Program-made: the position numbers and the translations under genes
Source of the DNA: Streptococcus pasteurianus
GTDB taxonomy: Bacteria; Bacillota; Bacilli; Lactobacillales; Streptococcaceae
Length of the DNA: 64,000 nucleotides
Reading direction: 5' to 3'
NCBI RefSeq assembly: GCF_004843545.1
Contig: NZ_CP039457.1
Span: 958,501 to 1,022,500, forward strand
Part shown: positions 1 through 10,351 of the stretch, one piece after another
Numbering within the stretch: position 1 is the first letter of the stretch
Layout of the letters: each line of letters begins with the position of its first letter
Notes under the pieces: generated by a model
What the model was told of the DNA's origin: nothing
The model's database searches: none
Seen by the model: only the letters and a program-made list of their open reading frames with translations

Positions 1-2
1 AA

Positions 3-137
3 ACGATGCATTACAAAAATGTGTCTAAAATTGAATATTGCATTGACAATAAAAAAATTAGCTTTGTGGCGACGCCGTTCCATACAAGCTTCTGGGAACG
101 CGTAACAGATGCCTTTATAGGAGAGTTGGAGTCGTGA
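3..137 (+). CDS. ppnK: NAD kinase, C-terminal fragment (5' end outside window)
   Basis: Only the last 44 codons are present, in the frame ending at the TGA at 135-137. The visible tail contains [13 protein letters not shown] followed by DAFIGELES, which resembles the C-terminus of streptococcal NAD kinases (ATP-dependent phosphorylation of NAD to NADP, cytosolic). The stop overlaps the GTG start of the next gene by 4 bases, which indicates translational coupling, and an NAD kinase followed by an RluD-type synthase is the usual streptococcal order. The call rests on the tail and on gene order, since no catalytic motif lies inside the window. Confidence 0.7.
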   Translation, partial: TMHYKNVSKIEYCIDNKKISFVATPFHTSFWERVTDAFIGELES

Positions 138-1024
138 GATTTGATTTTGTTGCTGATCGACAAACAAAAGTAAAAACATTTTTAAAAGGTCACGATGTTT
201 CCAAAGGATTATTAGCTAAAGTGAAGTTCAAAGGTGGGAATATATGGGTAAATGGTGTTGAACAAAATGCCATTTATTTATTGAACGTTGGTGACGTTGT
301 TACCATTGAAATTCCTGATGAAGAAGAGCACGAGACGTTAGTTCCTGTTAAACATGATCTTAATATTGCTTATGAAGATGAGCATTTTTTAATTATAAAT
401 AAATCGTATGGTTATGCCAGTATTCCAAGTGTTTTGCATTCCAATACGATTGCTAATTTTGTGAAATATTATTATTTAGAGCAAAATTATCCGAATAAAC
501 AGGTGCATATTGTGACACGTTTGGATAAGGATACGAGCGGATTGATGCTGTTTGCTAAACATGGCTATGCACATGCTAGATTAGATAAGCAACTGCAAAA
601 TAAAACCATTGAAAAACGGTATTATGCTTTGGTTTCTGGCAAAGGTGAATTAGCAGATAAAGGTGAGATTATTGCACCGATTGCTCGTTCAGATGATAGT
701 ATCATCACACGTTGTGTGCATCCGTCTGGCAAATATGCTCATACGAGCTACGAAGTTGTGGCGCGTTTTGGTGAGGTAGCTTTGGTAGATATTCGTCTCC
801 ATACGGGACGCACCCACCAGATTCGTGTGCATTTTTCGCATATTGGTTTTCCATTGTTGGGAGATGATATGTATGGTGGAAGTATGGATTATGGCATTAC
901 ACGTCAAGCTTTGCATTGCCATTATCTTCGCTTTGTAAACCCATACACAAATGAAGAGATAATTCAGACTACAAACTTGACAGATGATTTTGATAGCGTT
1001 ATCATGGAACTACAACAAAATTAG
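134..1024 (+). CDS. RluD-family ribosomal pseudouridine synthase
   Basis: A 296-aa protein of the RluA/RluD family, which converts uridine to pseudouridine in rRNA. The catalytic signature RLDKDTSG lies at residues 129-136, with the presumed nucleophilic Asp131. A second family motif, [11 protein letters not shown], follows near residue 222. An S4-like N-terminal part (about residues 12-60, with GNIWVNG) precedes the catalytic domain. The start is a GTG overlapping the stop of the NAD kinase gene, and pta follows 16 bp downstream, so the three are probably cotranscribed. Which uridine is modified cannot be read from the sequence; many streptococcal genomes carry several paralogues. Confidence 0.9.
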   Translation: MRFDFVADRQTKVKTFLKGHDVSKGLLAKVKFKGGNIWVNGVEQNAIYLLNVGDVVTIEIPDEEEHETLVPVKHDLNIAYEDEHFLIINKSYGYASIPSVLHSNTIANFVKYYYLEQNYPNKQVHIVTRLDKDTSGLMLFAKHGYAHARLDKQLQNKTIEKRYYALVSGKGELADKGEIIAPIARSDDSIITRCVHPSGKYAHTSYEVVARFGEVALVDIRLHTGRTHQIRVHFSHIGFPLLGDDMYGGSMDYGITRQALHCHYLRFVNPYTNEEIIQTTNLTDDFDSVIMELQQN

Positions 1025-1040
1025 ATAGAAGGTTAAAAAT

Positions 1041-2039
1041 ATGGGAATTCGATCTTTATTTGGTAGCTTACGGGAAAAAATTGTTGGTAAAAACCTCAAA
1101 ATTGTTTTTCCTGAAGGAAATGATGAACGTGTACTTCGAGCAGCCGCTCGTTTGAAATTTGAGGGGTTAATTGAGCCAATTATTTTAGGAGACGCTAAAG
1201 AAGTTCGAGCTTTGCTTGCGAAATTTGGCTTCGCTGATCAAGATTATGTCTTTATCAATCCAGCAGAATACGATAAATTTGATGAAATGAAAGAAGCATT
1301 TCTTGAAATTCGTAAGGGAAAAGTGACACCAGAAGAGGCCGAGCGTTTGTTACAAGATGTCAATTATTTTGGTGTGATGCTTGTCAAACTTGGCTTGGCT
1401 GACGGAATGGTTTCTGGTGCCATTCATTCAACCGCTGATACGGTTCGCCCAGCGCTTCAAATCATCAAAACGAAACCTGGTATTTCACGTACTTCAGGGG
1501 TATTCTTGATGAACCGTGAAACAACTGAACAACGTCTTGTGTTCGCTGACTGTGCGATTAATATTGACCCTACTGCTCAAGAATTGGCTGAAATTGCTGT
1601 GAATACTGCGGATACGGCTAAAATTTTTGATATTGAGCCAAAGATTGCAATGCTGAGCTTTTCAACGAAAGGAAGTGCTAAGGCGCCACAAGTTGAAAAG
1701 GTACAAACAGCAACTAAAATTGCCCAAGAAACACGCCCTGACATTCTTTTGGATGGTGAATTGCAATTTGATGCGGCATTTGTTCCAGGGACAGCAGCTG
1801 TAAAAGCACCAGATAGTGATATTGCAGGACAAGCAAATGTCTTTATCTTCCCAGACCTTCAATCAGGAAACATTGGTTATAAAATCGCTCAACGCTTAGG
1901 GATGTTTGAAGCTATTGGACCAATTCTTCAAGGACTTAACAAGCCTGTGAATGATTTGTCACGTGGCTCAAGTGCTGAGGATATTTACAAATTAGCCATC
2001 ATCACAGCTGCTCAGGCTATTGATGGCAACGATAATTAA
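1041..2039 (+). CDS. pta: Phosphate acetyltransferase
   Basis: A 332-aa protein matching the short Pta form (about 325-335 aa) without the N-terminal DRTGG extension of enterobacterial enzymes. It interconverts acetyl-CoA plus phosphate and acetyl-phosphate plus CoA, upstream of acetate kinase in mixed-acid fermentation. Visible family blocks are KIVFPEGNDERVLRAA (about residue 20), VSGAIHSTADTVRPALQ (about 125) and the C-terminal GNIGYKIAQRLG (about 278). It follows the pseudouridine synthase by 16 bp, with a modest AGAAGG Shine-Dalgarno. The ppnK-rlu-pta order is common in streptococci. Confidence 0.97.
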   Translation: MGIRSLFGSLREKIVGKNLKIVFPEGNDERVLRAAARLKFEGLIEPIILGDAKEVRALLAKFGFADQDYVFINPAEYDKFDEMKEAFLEIRKGKVTPEEAERLLQDVNYFGVMLVKLGLADGMVSGAIHSTADTVRPALQIIKTKPGISRTSGVFLMNRETTEQRLVFADCAINIDPTAQELAEIAVNTADTAKIFDIEPKIAMLSFSTKGSAKAPQVEKVQTATKIAQETRPDILLDGELQFDAAFVPGTAAVKAPDSDIAGQANVFIFPDLQSGNIGYKIAQRLGMFEAIGPILQGLNKPVNDLSRGSSAEDIYKLAIITAAQAIDGNDN

Positions 2040-2105
2040 TAAAATTAACAAAGCTCAGTTGGTTTTTCCGACTGGCTTTCTTGTCTTAATAAGAAAAGAG
2101 GAAAT

Positions 2106-2861
2106 ATGTCAAAAATTGCTTTAGTTACGGGAGCTTCTGCTGGATTTGGTAAAGCTATCGTTGAGAAATTAGTATCTGACGGTTATCGTGTGATTGCTAG
2201 TGCCCGCCGTTTGGAAAAATTGCAGAGCTTACAAGCAGCACTAGGTGAACAGAATGTTTACCCTCTTCAAATGGATGTCTCACAAACACAAGCTATCGAT
2301 GAAGCTTTAGCTTCTTTGCCTAAAGAATGGCGAGAAATTGATATTTTGGTTAATAATGCCGGTTTAGCACTTGGCTTGGATAAAGCATACGAGGCAGATT
2401 TTTCAGATTGGCTGACAATGATTAATACGAATATCGTTGGTTTGACTTATTTAACCCGCCAAATTTTGCCAGATATGGTTAAACGTAATACTGGTATGAT
2501 TATCAATCTTGGGTCAACTGCTGGTACGGTTCCTTATCCTGGGGCTAATGTTTACGGTGCTTCAAAAGCTTTCGTGAAACAATTTTCATTGAACTTGCGT
2601 GCGGACCTTGCAGGCACTAAAATTCGTGTCACTAATATTGAACCAGGTCTTTGCGAGGGAACAGAATTTTCAAATGTTCGTTTCAAAGGCGACGATGAAC
2701 GCGCTGAAAAACTCTACGATGGCGCACATGCTATTAAACCAGAAGATATTGCCAACACCGTTTCTTGGGTGACAAGCCAACCTTCTCATGTCAATATCAA
2801 TCGCATTGAAATAATGCCTGTTTCCCAATCTTTTGGACCACAACCCGTTTACCGAGATTAA
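2106..2861 (+). CDS. Short-chain dehydrogenase, YdfG type (NADP-dependent 3-hydroxy acid/serine dehydrogenase)
   Basis: A 251-aa classical SDR oxidoreductase. The Rossmann glycine motif TGASAGFG is at residues 8-15, the NNAG motif at 83-86, and the catalytic Ser-Tyr-Lys are Ser137, Tyr150 and Lys154 (YGASK). ASARR at the end of beta-2 favours NADP over NAD. It resembles YdfG-like enzymes that oxidise L-allo-threonine, serine or 3-hydroxy acids, but the substrate is not determined by the sequence. RBS AAGAGGAAAT precedes the ATG. The gene ends directly in a hairpin terminator shared with the convergent PAS gene. Confidence 0.88.
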   Translation: MSKIALVTGASAGFGKAIVEKLVSDGYRVIASARRLEKLQSLQAALGEQNVYPLQMDVSQTQAIDEALASLPKEWREIDILVNNAGLALGLDKAYEADFSDWLTMINTNIVGLTYLTRQILPDMVKRNTGMIINLGSTAGTVPYPGANVYGASKAFVKQFSLNLRADLAGTKIRVTNIEPGLCEGTEFSNVRFKGDDERAEKLYDGAHAIKPEDIANTVSWVTSQPSHVNINRIEIMPVSQSFGPQPVYRD

Positions 2862-2888
2862 AAAAGAGAGCCATATGGCTCTTTTTAT
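2861..2888. terminator. Bidirectional intrinsic terminator between convergent genes
   Basis: AGAGCC (2867-2872) pairs with GGCTCT (2877-2882) around an ATAT loop, flanked by an A run on the left and a T run on the right. The hairpin can therefore terminate both the SDR gene (+) and the PAS gene (-). Confidence 0.8.
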
Positions 2889-2893
2889 CATTC

Positions 2894-3292
2894 CTATAAA
2901 TCATTACCAATAGAAGGTCCTGATGTGGTATCAGACCAAGCAACGATGGCTTGACTAGTTTCTTTTAGATAACTAGACAGAAGTGGCCTTAAATCTTGAA
3001 TGTAAGTTATGACACCAAGTGATTTACTAGAATTGTCTAAAATCAGCTGATAAGTTTGCATTAAGATGGCTTCAAAACTATCTGTCGGTATTTGCAAATG
3101 TAGGCTTTTTTCTGGAGATTGATGTAGACTTTGCCAAATCCATTCAGGAAGTTTCTCGCTTTCGTTTTCTGTGAAAAATGATCCGTCAGAGCGATGGTTG
3201 CTATAAATGAGCTTTAAATTGTTATCATAAAAACTAGCTCGGTAGGGAAGATGAGCCAGTAATGCTTTAATGTCTTTCATGTTATCAATCAT
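2894..3292 (-). CDS. Small PAS-domain protein
   Basis: About 132 aa. The pattern PYRASFYDNNLKLIYSNHR followed by GVITYIQDLRPLLSSYL is that of a single PAS sensor fold, and related streptococcal proteins are annotated as PAS or DUF438-like. No output domain is fused, so it may act on a partner or bind a small cofactor. The reading frame opens at a TTG at 3316; I prefer the ATG at 3292 (another at 3280), but no convincing Shine-Dalgarno precedes any of them. The C-terminal WSDTTSGPSIGNDL looks like a conserved tail. Cellular role unknown. Confidence 0.65.
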   Translation of the reverse strand: MIDNMKDIKALLAHLPYRASFYDNNLKLIYSNHRSDGSFFTENESEKLPEWIWQSLHQSPEKSLHLQIPTDSFEAILMQTYQLILDNSSKSLGVITYIQDLRPLLSSYLKETSQAIVAWSDTTSGPSIGNDL

Positions 3293-3463
3293 AACGATTT
3301 TGTCAGAAAAGCACAACTAAACTGTTTGTAAACTGCTATGAGAGACTTGCACATGCATTGTTTTGATAATTCAGAGGATAATATCAGAAAACGCTAACAT
3401 CATACTATCTTCTTGCTAACAAACTGTTTATAATAGATAACAAAGATAGGTTGGAGGAAAACG

Positions 3464-4303
3464 ATGAGTAAGATTATTTTTTTAGATGTTGATGGAACAT
3501 TAGTGGATTATCATAATCGCGTGCCAGCGTCGGCTGTTAAAGCAATTCAACAAGCGCGTCAAAATGGACATTATGTCTTTGTTTGCACGGGGCGTAGTCG
3601 TGCGGAAATGCAGCCTGAACTGTGGGAAATTGGTCTTGATGGCATGATTGGTGGCAATGGTTCTTACGTTGAATATGACGGTAAGGTTATCATGCACCAG
3701 TTGATTTCAAAAGAGGATGCCAAAGCCATTGTTGACTGGCTACACGAACGTGGGTTGGAATTTTACTTAGAATCAAATAATGGTCTTTTTGCTTCGGAAA
3801 ATTTTAAAGAAGTTGCCCGTCCAGTAATGCGACAATATGCGTTTTCTAAAGGAAAAACAGCGGCAGAAGTTGAGCATATGGAAGCAGAAGATGCCCTTCA
3901 TGGCTTGATTTATGGTGGCGAATTGTATCGTGATGATTTGAATAAGGTCAGCTTTATTCTTAATTCTTACCAAGACCATTTGGATTCAGCCAAAGCTTTT
4001 CCAAGTTTAAAAGCTGGAACATGGGGTGGTCGTGGTGAAACGGCGTTATTTGGAGACCTCGGTGTTAAAGATATTACCAAAGCACACGCAATCGATGTTC
4101 TTTTAGAACACTTGCAAGCTGATAAAAAGGATACCATTGCTTTTGGTGATGCCAAGGTTGATATTCCAATGTTAGAATATTGTGAAATTGGTGTTTCAAT
4201 GGGAAATGGTGGTCCAGAAATTCTTGCTATGGCAGACATGATAACCGATGACGTTGAGGAAGACGGACTTTATAATGCCTTTGAAAAATTGGGATTAATT
4301 TAA
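3464..4303 (+). CDS. Cof-type HAD-superfamily phosphatase
   Basis: A 279-aa HAD hydrolase of the Cof/YidA/SupH type (C2 cap). The nucleophile motif DVDGT is at residues 8-12, the motif II threonine lies in VCTGRSR, and the motif III/IV acidic residues lie in FGDAKVDIPMLEYC near the C-terminus. Such cytosolic Mg-dependent enzymes dephosphorylate sugar phosphates, flavin precursors or pyridoxal phosphate; the substrate cannot be assigned here. A strong RBS (TTGGAGGAAAACG) fixes the start. The gene appears monocistronic and ends in a clear terminator. Confidence 0.88.
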   Translation: MSKIIFLDVDGTLVDYHNRVPASAVKAIQQARQNGHYVFVCTGRSRAEMQPELWEIGLDGMIGGNGSYVEYDGKVIMHQLISKEDAKAIVDWLHERGLEFYLESNNGLFASENFKEVARPVMRQYAFSKGKTAAEVEHMEAEDALHGLIYGGELYRDDLNKVSFILNSYQDHLDSAKAFPSLKAGTWGGRGETALFGDLGVKDITKAHAIDVLLEHLQADKKDTIAFGDAKVDIPMLEYCEIGVSMGNGGPEILAMADMITDDVEEDGLYNAFEKLGLI

Positions 4304-4328
4304 TAAGGGACTAAGTTTTATATGATGT

Positions 4329-4366
4329 AAAAAGGATTTGGAAATAATTTCCAAATCCTTTTTACT
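4329..4366 (+). terminator. Intrinsic terminator after the HAD gene
   Basis: AAGGATTTGGAAA pairs with TTTCCAAATCCTT around a short TAAT-type loop and is followed by TTTTTA. The stem is about 13 bp with no mismatch. Confidence 0.85.
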
Positions 4367-4382
4367 ATGTATAAGAAAAAAT

Positions 4383-4438
4383 ACTTGACATTTTATTTCT
4401 ATATAGTAAAATCCAACTAAAGTTCTATATAGAAATAA
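4383..4438 (+). promoter_or_regulatory. Promoter and palindromic MarR-type operator
   Basis: TTGACA (4384-4389) with a TAGTAAAAT-like -10 region about 17 bp downstream forms a promoter. It is overlapped by TTTCTATATAG at about 4395 and followed at about 4423 by the perfect palindrome TTCTATATAGAA. Two copies of one palindrome around a promoter of a MarR gene indicate autorepression. This assignment is inference from position and symmetry. Confidence 0.6.
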
Positions 4439-4566
4439 AAAATCTAAGCGATTGAAAAATGATACTAATCTATAGCGCTGAACTAAGTATAAAACAAATC
4501 TAAAAAATAATGAAAGAAAGGGTTTATACTGACGGGAGCTACCCGCTAATATAAATATAAGAATAA

Positions 4567-5019
4567 ATGGATAAATTTGCTAGAGGCTCATATTTGATGA
4601 CACATATTACGTTATTGAATGGAAGGTATTTCAATAAGCTGCTGAGTAAGACAGAAGCTGTTTACTCTGGAGAGCAAGGGAAAATTTTGACTACATTACG
4701 TGATTTCGGTGATGATTTAACAGCTAGTGAGATTTCCAAGTATTCTGGACTTGCTAACAACACTTTAACGAGTATGCTAAAAAAGCTCGAAACTATGTCT
4801 TTGATTAGGAGTGTCGCGCACCCAACAGATGGACGAAAAAAATTGTTTTCTTTAACGGATTTTGGTCGTGAACAAGTTGCTCTTGGCTATGAAGTTAGCC
4901 AAGAGGTTGGTAAAAATTTTTATCAAGGGTTCGAGCCACAAGAAATTGAGTTATTCGAAAAACAATTAGAACGTATTTTGGAAAATATAGAAAGGGTTAA
5001 TAAGAGTAAAAACGATTGA
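4567..5019 (+). CDS. MarR-family transcriptional regulator
   Basis: A 150-aa winged-helix protein of MarR type. The recognition region TASEISKYSGLANNTLTSMLKKLE (two parts, about residues 56-79) is followed by the wing RSVAHPTDGRKKLFSLT. The start may instead be the ATG at 4597, which has AGAGG upstream; 4567 has a weaker site. The stop overlaps the reading frame of the MFS transporter, so the pair is cotranscribed, and the palindromes upstream probably mediate autoregulation. By analogy with many MarR/MFS pairs it likely represses the efflux pump until a toxic ligand binds. Confidence 0.85.
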   Translation: MDKFARGSYLMTHITLLNGRYFNKLLSKTEAVYSGEQGKILTTLRDFGDDLTASEISKYSGLANNTLTSMLKKLETMSLIRSVAHPTDGRKKLFSLTDFGREQVALGYEVSQEVGKNFYQGFEPQEIELFEKQLERILENIERVNKSKND

Positions 5020-5024
5020 TATCT

Positions 5025-6368
5025 ATGAAGAATAAACGTAAATGGAATGTTTTGCCAGCAATTATAACCACAGCAATACTGGGATTTGCTGGAGTACTTG
5101 TGGAAACTTCAATGAATGTAACTTTTCCAGTATTAATGAGAGAGTTTGGTGTTAATGCAACAGTTATCCAATGGGTAACTACTGGAAATCTGTTGGCGGT
5201 AGCTATTATTGTTCCGTTGTCAGCATACTTGATTCGTCACTTTTCAGAGCATCAGATTTTTCTTAGCGCAAATCTTTTCTTTATAACAGGCTTGATATTT
5301 GATGCCCTTGCTTCGAATTTGTGGATGCTCTTACTTGGGCGTATTTTACAAGGAATTGGGACAGGTGTAGCATTACCTTTGCTATTTCATATTATTTTAC
5401 ACCATGTTCCTATTGAACGTCGTGGCTTTATTACTGGAATTGCAACGATGACTACCTCTTTTGCACCAGCGATTGGTCCAACTTACGGAGGAATAATGTT
5501 AACTGCATTTGGTTGGAAGTCCATATTTCTATTTTTAATACCAATTCTTTTGATCTCCACATTGGTTGGTATCGGTTCAATTCCACATATAAAGGTTACA
5601 CAAAATGGTCAATTCAATATTCTGGCTTTTGTTTTTCTAGGAGTTGGTTTAGGTTCTTTACTACTTGCAATTGAGCAATTATCAATATTTTTGCTTATTC
5701 TATGTATGATAGCATTCATTCTATTTTATGTATCTAATCAAAAAGGGCTCCTACTTAATTTGCATGTTTTTAAGAATAAAACTTTCGTTTTTTTGATGTA
5801 CGGTGTATTAGGATTTCAAATGGTTTCCCTAGGATTGTCTTTTATTCTGCCCAATCATCTTCAAATAGTTTTAGGGCAAACTTCTACTCAAGCGGGATTG
5901 TTCATGTTTCCTGGCGCTATACTAGTTGCTATTTTATCCCCAATTTCTGGATTTATTATGGATAGAATCGGTGCTTTTAAACCTATTATTACAGGAGTTT
6001 TGATAACATTCTTGGGCCTTCTAATGATGGTAATAATGTTTATCAAGGCTTCGGTTATCCAACTGTTATTTTTGGATATTTTGATTATGATGGGAGTTGG
6101 TATTGCAGCAAGTAATATCATTTCAACAACTTTGTCTAAATTAAGCGATGAAGAATTTGTCGATGGAAATAGCATCCTCAATACATTTCAACAATTTTCC
6201 GGTGCAATTTCGACAACAGTTGTTTCACAAATTTTTACCTTAGGCGAAATGTCTTCTGTAGCTAATGGTGCGGTTACCGGTAGTCGTAATGCAATTTTCT
6301 TTCTGATTGGTGTGGTTTTCATATCATTGATTTTAACTCTTAGTTTGAAATATCAAAATAGAATATAA
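5025..6368 (+). CDS. MFS drug efflux transporter (DHA2/EmrB-QacA-like)
   Basis: A 447-aa integral membrane protein with about 13-14 hydrophobic segments. Motif A is weak, but the antiporter-type stretches are seen: LGRILQGIGTGVALPLLF (about residue 105) and GPTYGG (about 150), typical of proton-drug antiporters of the DHA2 group. The ATG at 5025 is chosen over the upstream TTG at 5016. It directly follows the MarR gene, with only 5 bp between stop and start. Substrate unknown; toxic cations, antiseptics or antibiotics are the usual candidates. AT-rich codon use and the isolated regulator-pump pair suggest an accessory acquisition. Confidence 0.82.
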   Translation: MKNKRKWNVLPAIITTAILGFAGVLVETSMNVTFPVLMREFGVNATVIQWVTTGNLLAVAIIVPLSAYLIRHFSEHQIFLSANLFFITGLIFDALASNLWMLLLGRILQGIGTGVALPLLFHIILHHVPIERRGFITGIATMTTSFAPAIGPTYGGIMLTAFGWKSIFLFLIPILLISTLVGIGSIPHIKVTQNGQFNILAFVFLGVGLGSLLLAIEQLSIFLLILCMIAFILFYVSNQKGLLLNLHVFKNKTFVFLMYGVLGFQMVSLGLSFILPNHLQIVLGQTSTQAGLFMFPGAILVAILSPISGFIMDRIGAFKPIITGVLITFLGLLMMVIMFIKASVIQLLFLDILIMMGVGIAASNIISTTLSKLSDEEFVDGNSILNTFQQFSGAISTTVVSQIFTLGEMSSVANGAVTGSRNAIFFLIGVVFISLILTLSLKYQNRI

Positions 6369-6456
6369 TATAAAATTTTTTATACAATGGTATAGTACAA
6401 GGAATGCGTTTTATATCATTAGTTTTTGTTTGATTTTAACGATATAATATTGTTGA

Positions 6457-7899
<1,443 letters not shown>

Positions 7900-7915
7900 T
7901 AAATTTTATAATGAA

Positions 7916-7951
7916 AATGCACTCAGCAATGAAGTTGAGTGCATTCTTTTA
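7916..7951 (+). terminator. Intrinsic terminator between GH1 gene and convergent ABC operon
   Basis: AATGCACTCA (7916-7925) pairs with TGAGTGCATT (7936-7945), followed by CTTTTATTTTT. It terminates the GH1 gene and lies at the end of the convergent ABC gene. Confidence 0.85.
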
Positions 7952-7954
7952 TTT

Positions 7955-8611
7955 TTAAACCTTTGTAAATTGTTTTTTCTTGAGTTCAAACGTGACGTCT
8001 GTTTCTTGAGCGACAGCTGTTTCGTGAGTGACGATAATAACGGTTTTATTTTGCTTATGTGCAATATCTTTGAAGATATTGACAATGTCTTGTGTTGTTT
8101 CTTCGTCCAAGTTTCCTGTCGGTTCGTCAGCGATAATTAAATCATGTTCCGTTGCTAAAGCACGAACGATAGCAACACGCTGTTGTTGCCCACCAGAGAG
8201 TTGAAGAACTGGCTTGTCAATCATTTCTTTGGGAATACCAACGAGTTCAAAAAGTTCTTCGATTTTGGCATTGTCCACGGGTTTGTTAGAGATTTCTAGC
8301 GCCGTTTGAACATTTTGACGAGCAGTCATGTAGGTCATTAAATTATAAGCTTGGAAAATCGTTGAAACAGAGTTTTTACGGTAATTGGTCAAACCAGATT
8401 TATTGATATCATTATCTTCCAAATAAATTTCTCCAGCTTTGGGACTATCTAAGCCAGCTAGTAGAGAAAGGAAAGTTGTTTTTCCGCTTCCTGACTGACC
8501 AAGAATAGAGTAAATTTTCCCTTTTTCAAAGGTTAGATTAATGTCTTTAAAAAGATAATCGTCAGGATTGTTGGTGTACCAATAACCGATATTATGTGTT
8601 CGTAAAGTCAT
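7955..8611 (-). CDS. ABC transporter ATP-binding protein (MacB/LolD-like)
   Basis: A 218-aa ATPase with Walker [10 protein letters not shown] (about residue 37), signature LSGGQQQR, Walker [13 protein letters not shown], and the H-loop VTHE. It is of the MacB/LolD/BceA subfamily that pairs with FtsX-type permeases rather than uptake systems. It lies 13 bp downstream of the FtsX permease gene on the same strand, and the two form one transporter. RBS AAGGAC precedes the start. Function probably export or mechanotransmission at the membrane; the substrate is unknown. Confidence 0.9.
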   Translation of the reverse strand: MTLRTHNIGYWYTNNPDDYLFKDINLTFEKGKIYSILGQSGSGKTTFLSLLAGLDSPKAGEIYLEDNDINKSGLTNYRKNSVSTIFQAYNLMTYMTARQNVQTALEISNKPVDNAKIEELFELVGIPKEMIDKPVLQLSGGQQQRVAIVRALATEHDLIIADEPTGNLDEETTQDIVNIFKDIAHKQNKTVIIVTHETAVAQETDVTFELKKKQFTKV

Positions 8612-8624
8612 TTCTTAGTCCTTT

Positions 8625-10154
8625 CTAGTTAGATGATAAGATATCCTTAGGTTTCATGCGGATAATGCCAATACTTGCAAGAATTGTTGAAACAAATGAA
8701 ATCAGAAGTGCGATTCCACCAAGTTTTGCGACATCAGTTCCTGTTAATTTGATATCAAGGTCGTCGATTGCTTGAGTTGAAGAGGTTGCCATTGATACCA
8801 TATTACCCATGTCGCCACGACCTCCGCCGTCACCAGGGGCACCAGATTTTTGACCAGAATCACTATTGTTGCTGTCAGAAGAATTAGTATCTTGACCAGG
8901 ACCACCGCCATTTAGTCCTGAATTTTGGGTCGTTTGTTCGGTAGAAGTTGATGATGACAAGAGCTGATTACCGAGCACATTTCCCACAAAATTACCAGCA
9001 AATGAAGCAATAATAAGTGATACCACCGTTACCATGAAGAGTTCCATAAAGAATTGACCGATAATCTTAATGCGATTTTCACCGAGGCTCATCAGAACAC
9101 CGATTTCATAACGACGTTCACGAATGCTAAGGATAACAATAAGTGTCAATATAACAGCGCCAGCGATCGCTACTAAGATAACGATGTTTTGAGCGATTGA
9201 TGAAATATTGTTAAGTGGTGAAAGCATTTGTTCGTAGATTTCATCACTTGAAGTGACAGAGTAAGAATCAGTATCGATTTCAGATTCTACTTCGTCAACA
9301 AAGTTGTCCATATCTTCTGGATTTGAGAGAGTATAAACAGCTGAATCAAGTGTGTCTGTTTCACCTTTCATTGTATCTGCTGTTGTTAGATTGGTGTAGA
9401 TATTGTTTTGAGGATTTGAAGCATTAGACATCATTTGAGCTGTAGTAGCTGTTGATGAATTCTCATAGATACCAACGACAGTCAATGTATAACTTGTTTC
9501 AGTATCATCTACGGTTGTTGTTACGGTAAAGGTATCTCCGACACTAAGGTCATTAGCGTCAGCTAAATCTGAAGAAATCACTGCAGAATTATCCGCAGTA
9601 TCAGACGTGATACCAACACCGTCAGTGATTTCACTTGTGCCAGATGTAAAGTCACTCACGTAATCAGTGCTGTTGACACCTGTAATGGTAAAGTCACCAG
9701 ATGTCATTTCCATATCGCCACGACTAGAAGGTTGATTGCTATCAGATGAATCATCTGAGGAAGATGAAGATGATGTCGAAATAGCAGAAATGTCATCACC
9801 AGCTGTTGCTGTCGTTGTTGTGGTAAAGAGATAGGAGGCTACGCCGTCTTTTTCAGCGATAGACTCGGCTGTCGCAAGGTCAACAGAAGTAGTTGCTGAA
9901 CTATCGTCACTAGAATCATCAGAACTGCTGTCGCTGTCAGGATTGAAAGCTTTCATCATCGCTTCCCGATTAACAGATAAGGTGACTGTTGCGCCAGCTT
10001 CACTTTTTGCTGATTCGACAGCTGAATCGGCAGCATTTTTAATGGTCAATCCAGCTAAAACGAAAATTAAAATAGCACTAGTTACTAAAATTAGTAGTGC
10101 CGTACGTCCTTTCTTTGCTTTTGTCGCAAGCCAAGCTCGCTTAATAAAGTTCAT
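8625..10154 (-). CDS. FtsX-like ABC permease with large Ser/Asp-rich external domain
   Basis: A 509-aa permease. One N-terminal membrane segment (ALLILVTSAILIFVLAGL) is followed by a long extracellular MacB_PCD-like domain, then three C-terminal segments of the FtsX fold (near VILVAIAGAVILTLIVIL, FFMELFMVTVVSLIIASF and the C-terminal ISFVSTILASIGII). The external part has low-complexity Ser/Asp runs near residues 80-90 and 135-145 and a Gly/Ser/Asn-rich stretch before the last membrane span. The ATG at 10154 has RBS AAAGGAGAG; an upstream in-frame extension lacks one. It forms an operon with the ATPase gene. Related pairs serve peptide resistance, lipid or toxin export; the task here is not established. 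Confidence 0.85.
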   Translation of the reverse strand: MNFIKRAWLATKAKKGRTALLILVTSAILIFVLAGLTIKNAADSAVESAKSEAGATVTLSVNREAMMKAFNPDSDSSSDDSSDDSSATTSVDLATAESIAEKDGVASYLFTTTTTATAGDDISAISTSSSSSSDDSSDSNQPSSRGDMEMTSGDFTITGVNSTDYVSDFTSGTSEITDGVGITSDTADNSAVISSDLADANDLSVGDTFTVTTTVDDTETSYTLTVVGIYENSSTATTAQMMSNASNPQNNIYTNLTTADTMKGETDTLDSAVYTLSNPEDMDNFVDEVESEIDTDSYSVTSSDEIYEQMLSPLNNISSIAQNIVILVAIAGAVILTLIVILSIRERRYEIGVLMSLGENRIKIIGQFFMELFMVTVVSLIIASFAGNFVGNVLGNQLLSSSTSTEQTTQNSGLNGGGPGQDTNSSDSNNSDSGQKSGAPGDGGGRGDMGNMVSMATSSTQAIDDLDIKLTGTDVAKLGGIALLISFVSTILASIGIIRMKPKDILSSN

Positions 10155-10286
10155 ATAAAACTCTCCTTTGAAATTTTGATACAAAAACGAGTATAGACAA
10201 CCCGTCTTAATTTCAACTGAAAGAAAACTGAAACAAAGCTTAAATCGTTTTGTCACGTTTTAAACATAAAAAACATACGACAAAAG

Positions 10287-10345
10287 CGAACGTTTTAAAA
10301 ATATGAAATAAAATAATTGACATAAAACGAACGGTGTTATAGAAT
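10287..10345 (+). promoter_or_regulatory. guaC promoter with two CGAAC boxes
   Basis: TTGACA (10317-10322) and TAGAAT (10340-10345) are separated by 17 bp, a near-consensus vegetative promoter. CGAAC occurs at 10287-10291 and again within the spacer at 10328-10332. CGAA-containing PurBoxes are bound by PurR in Firmicutes, so purine control is possible, but the 41-bp spacing is not the usual one and the role is unproven. Confidence 0.6.
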
Positions 10346-10351
10346 AATAAC

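Noticed and set aside
8860..9920. Repeated TCA/TCATCA/ATC patterns resembling a repeat array
   Set aside because: They are Ser/Asp codons of the FtsX permease in reverse orientation, without constant repeats and spacers.
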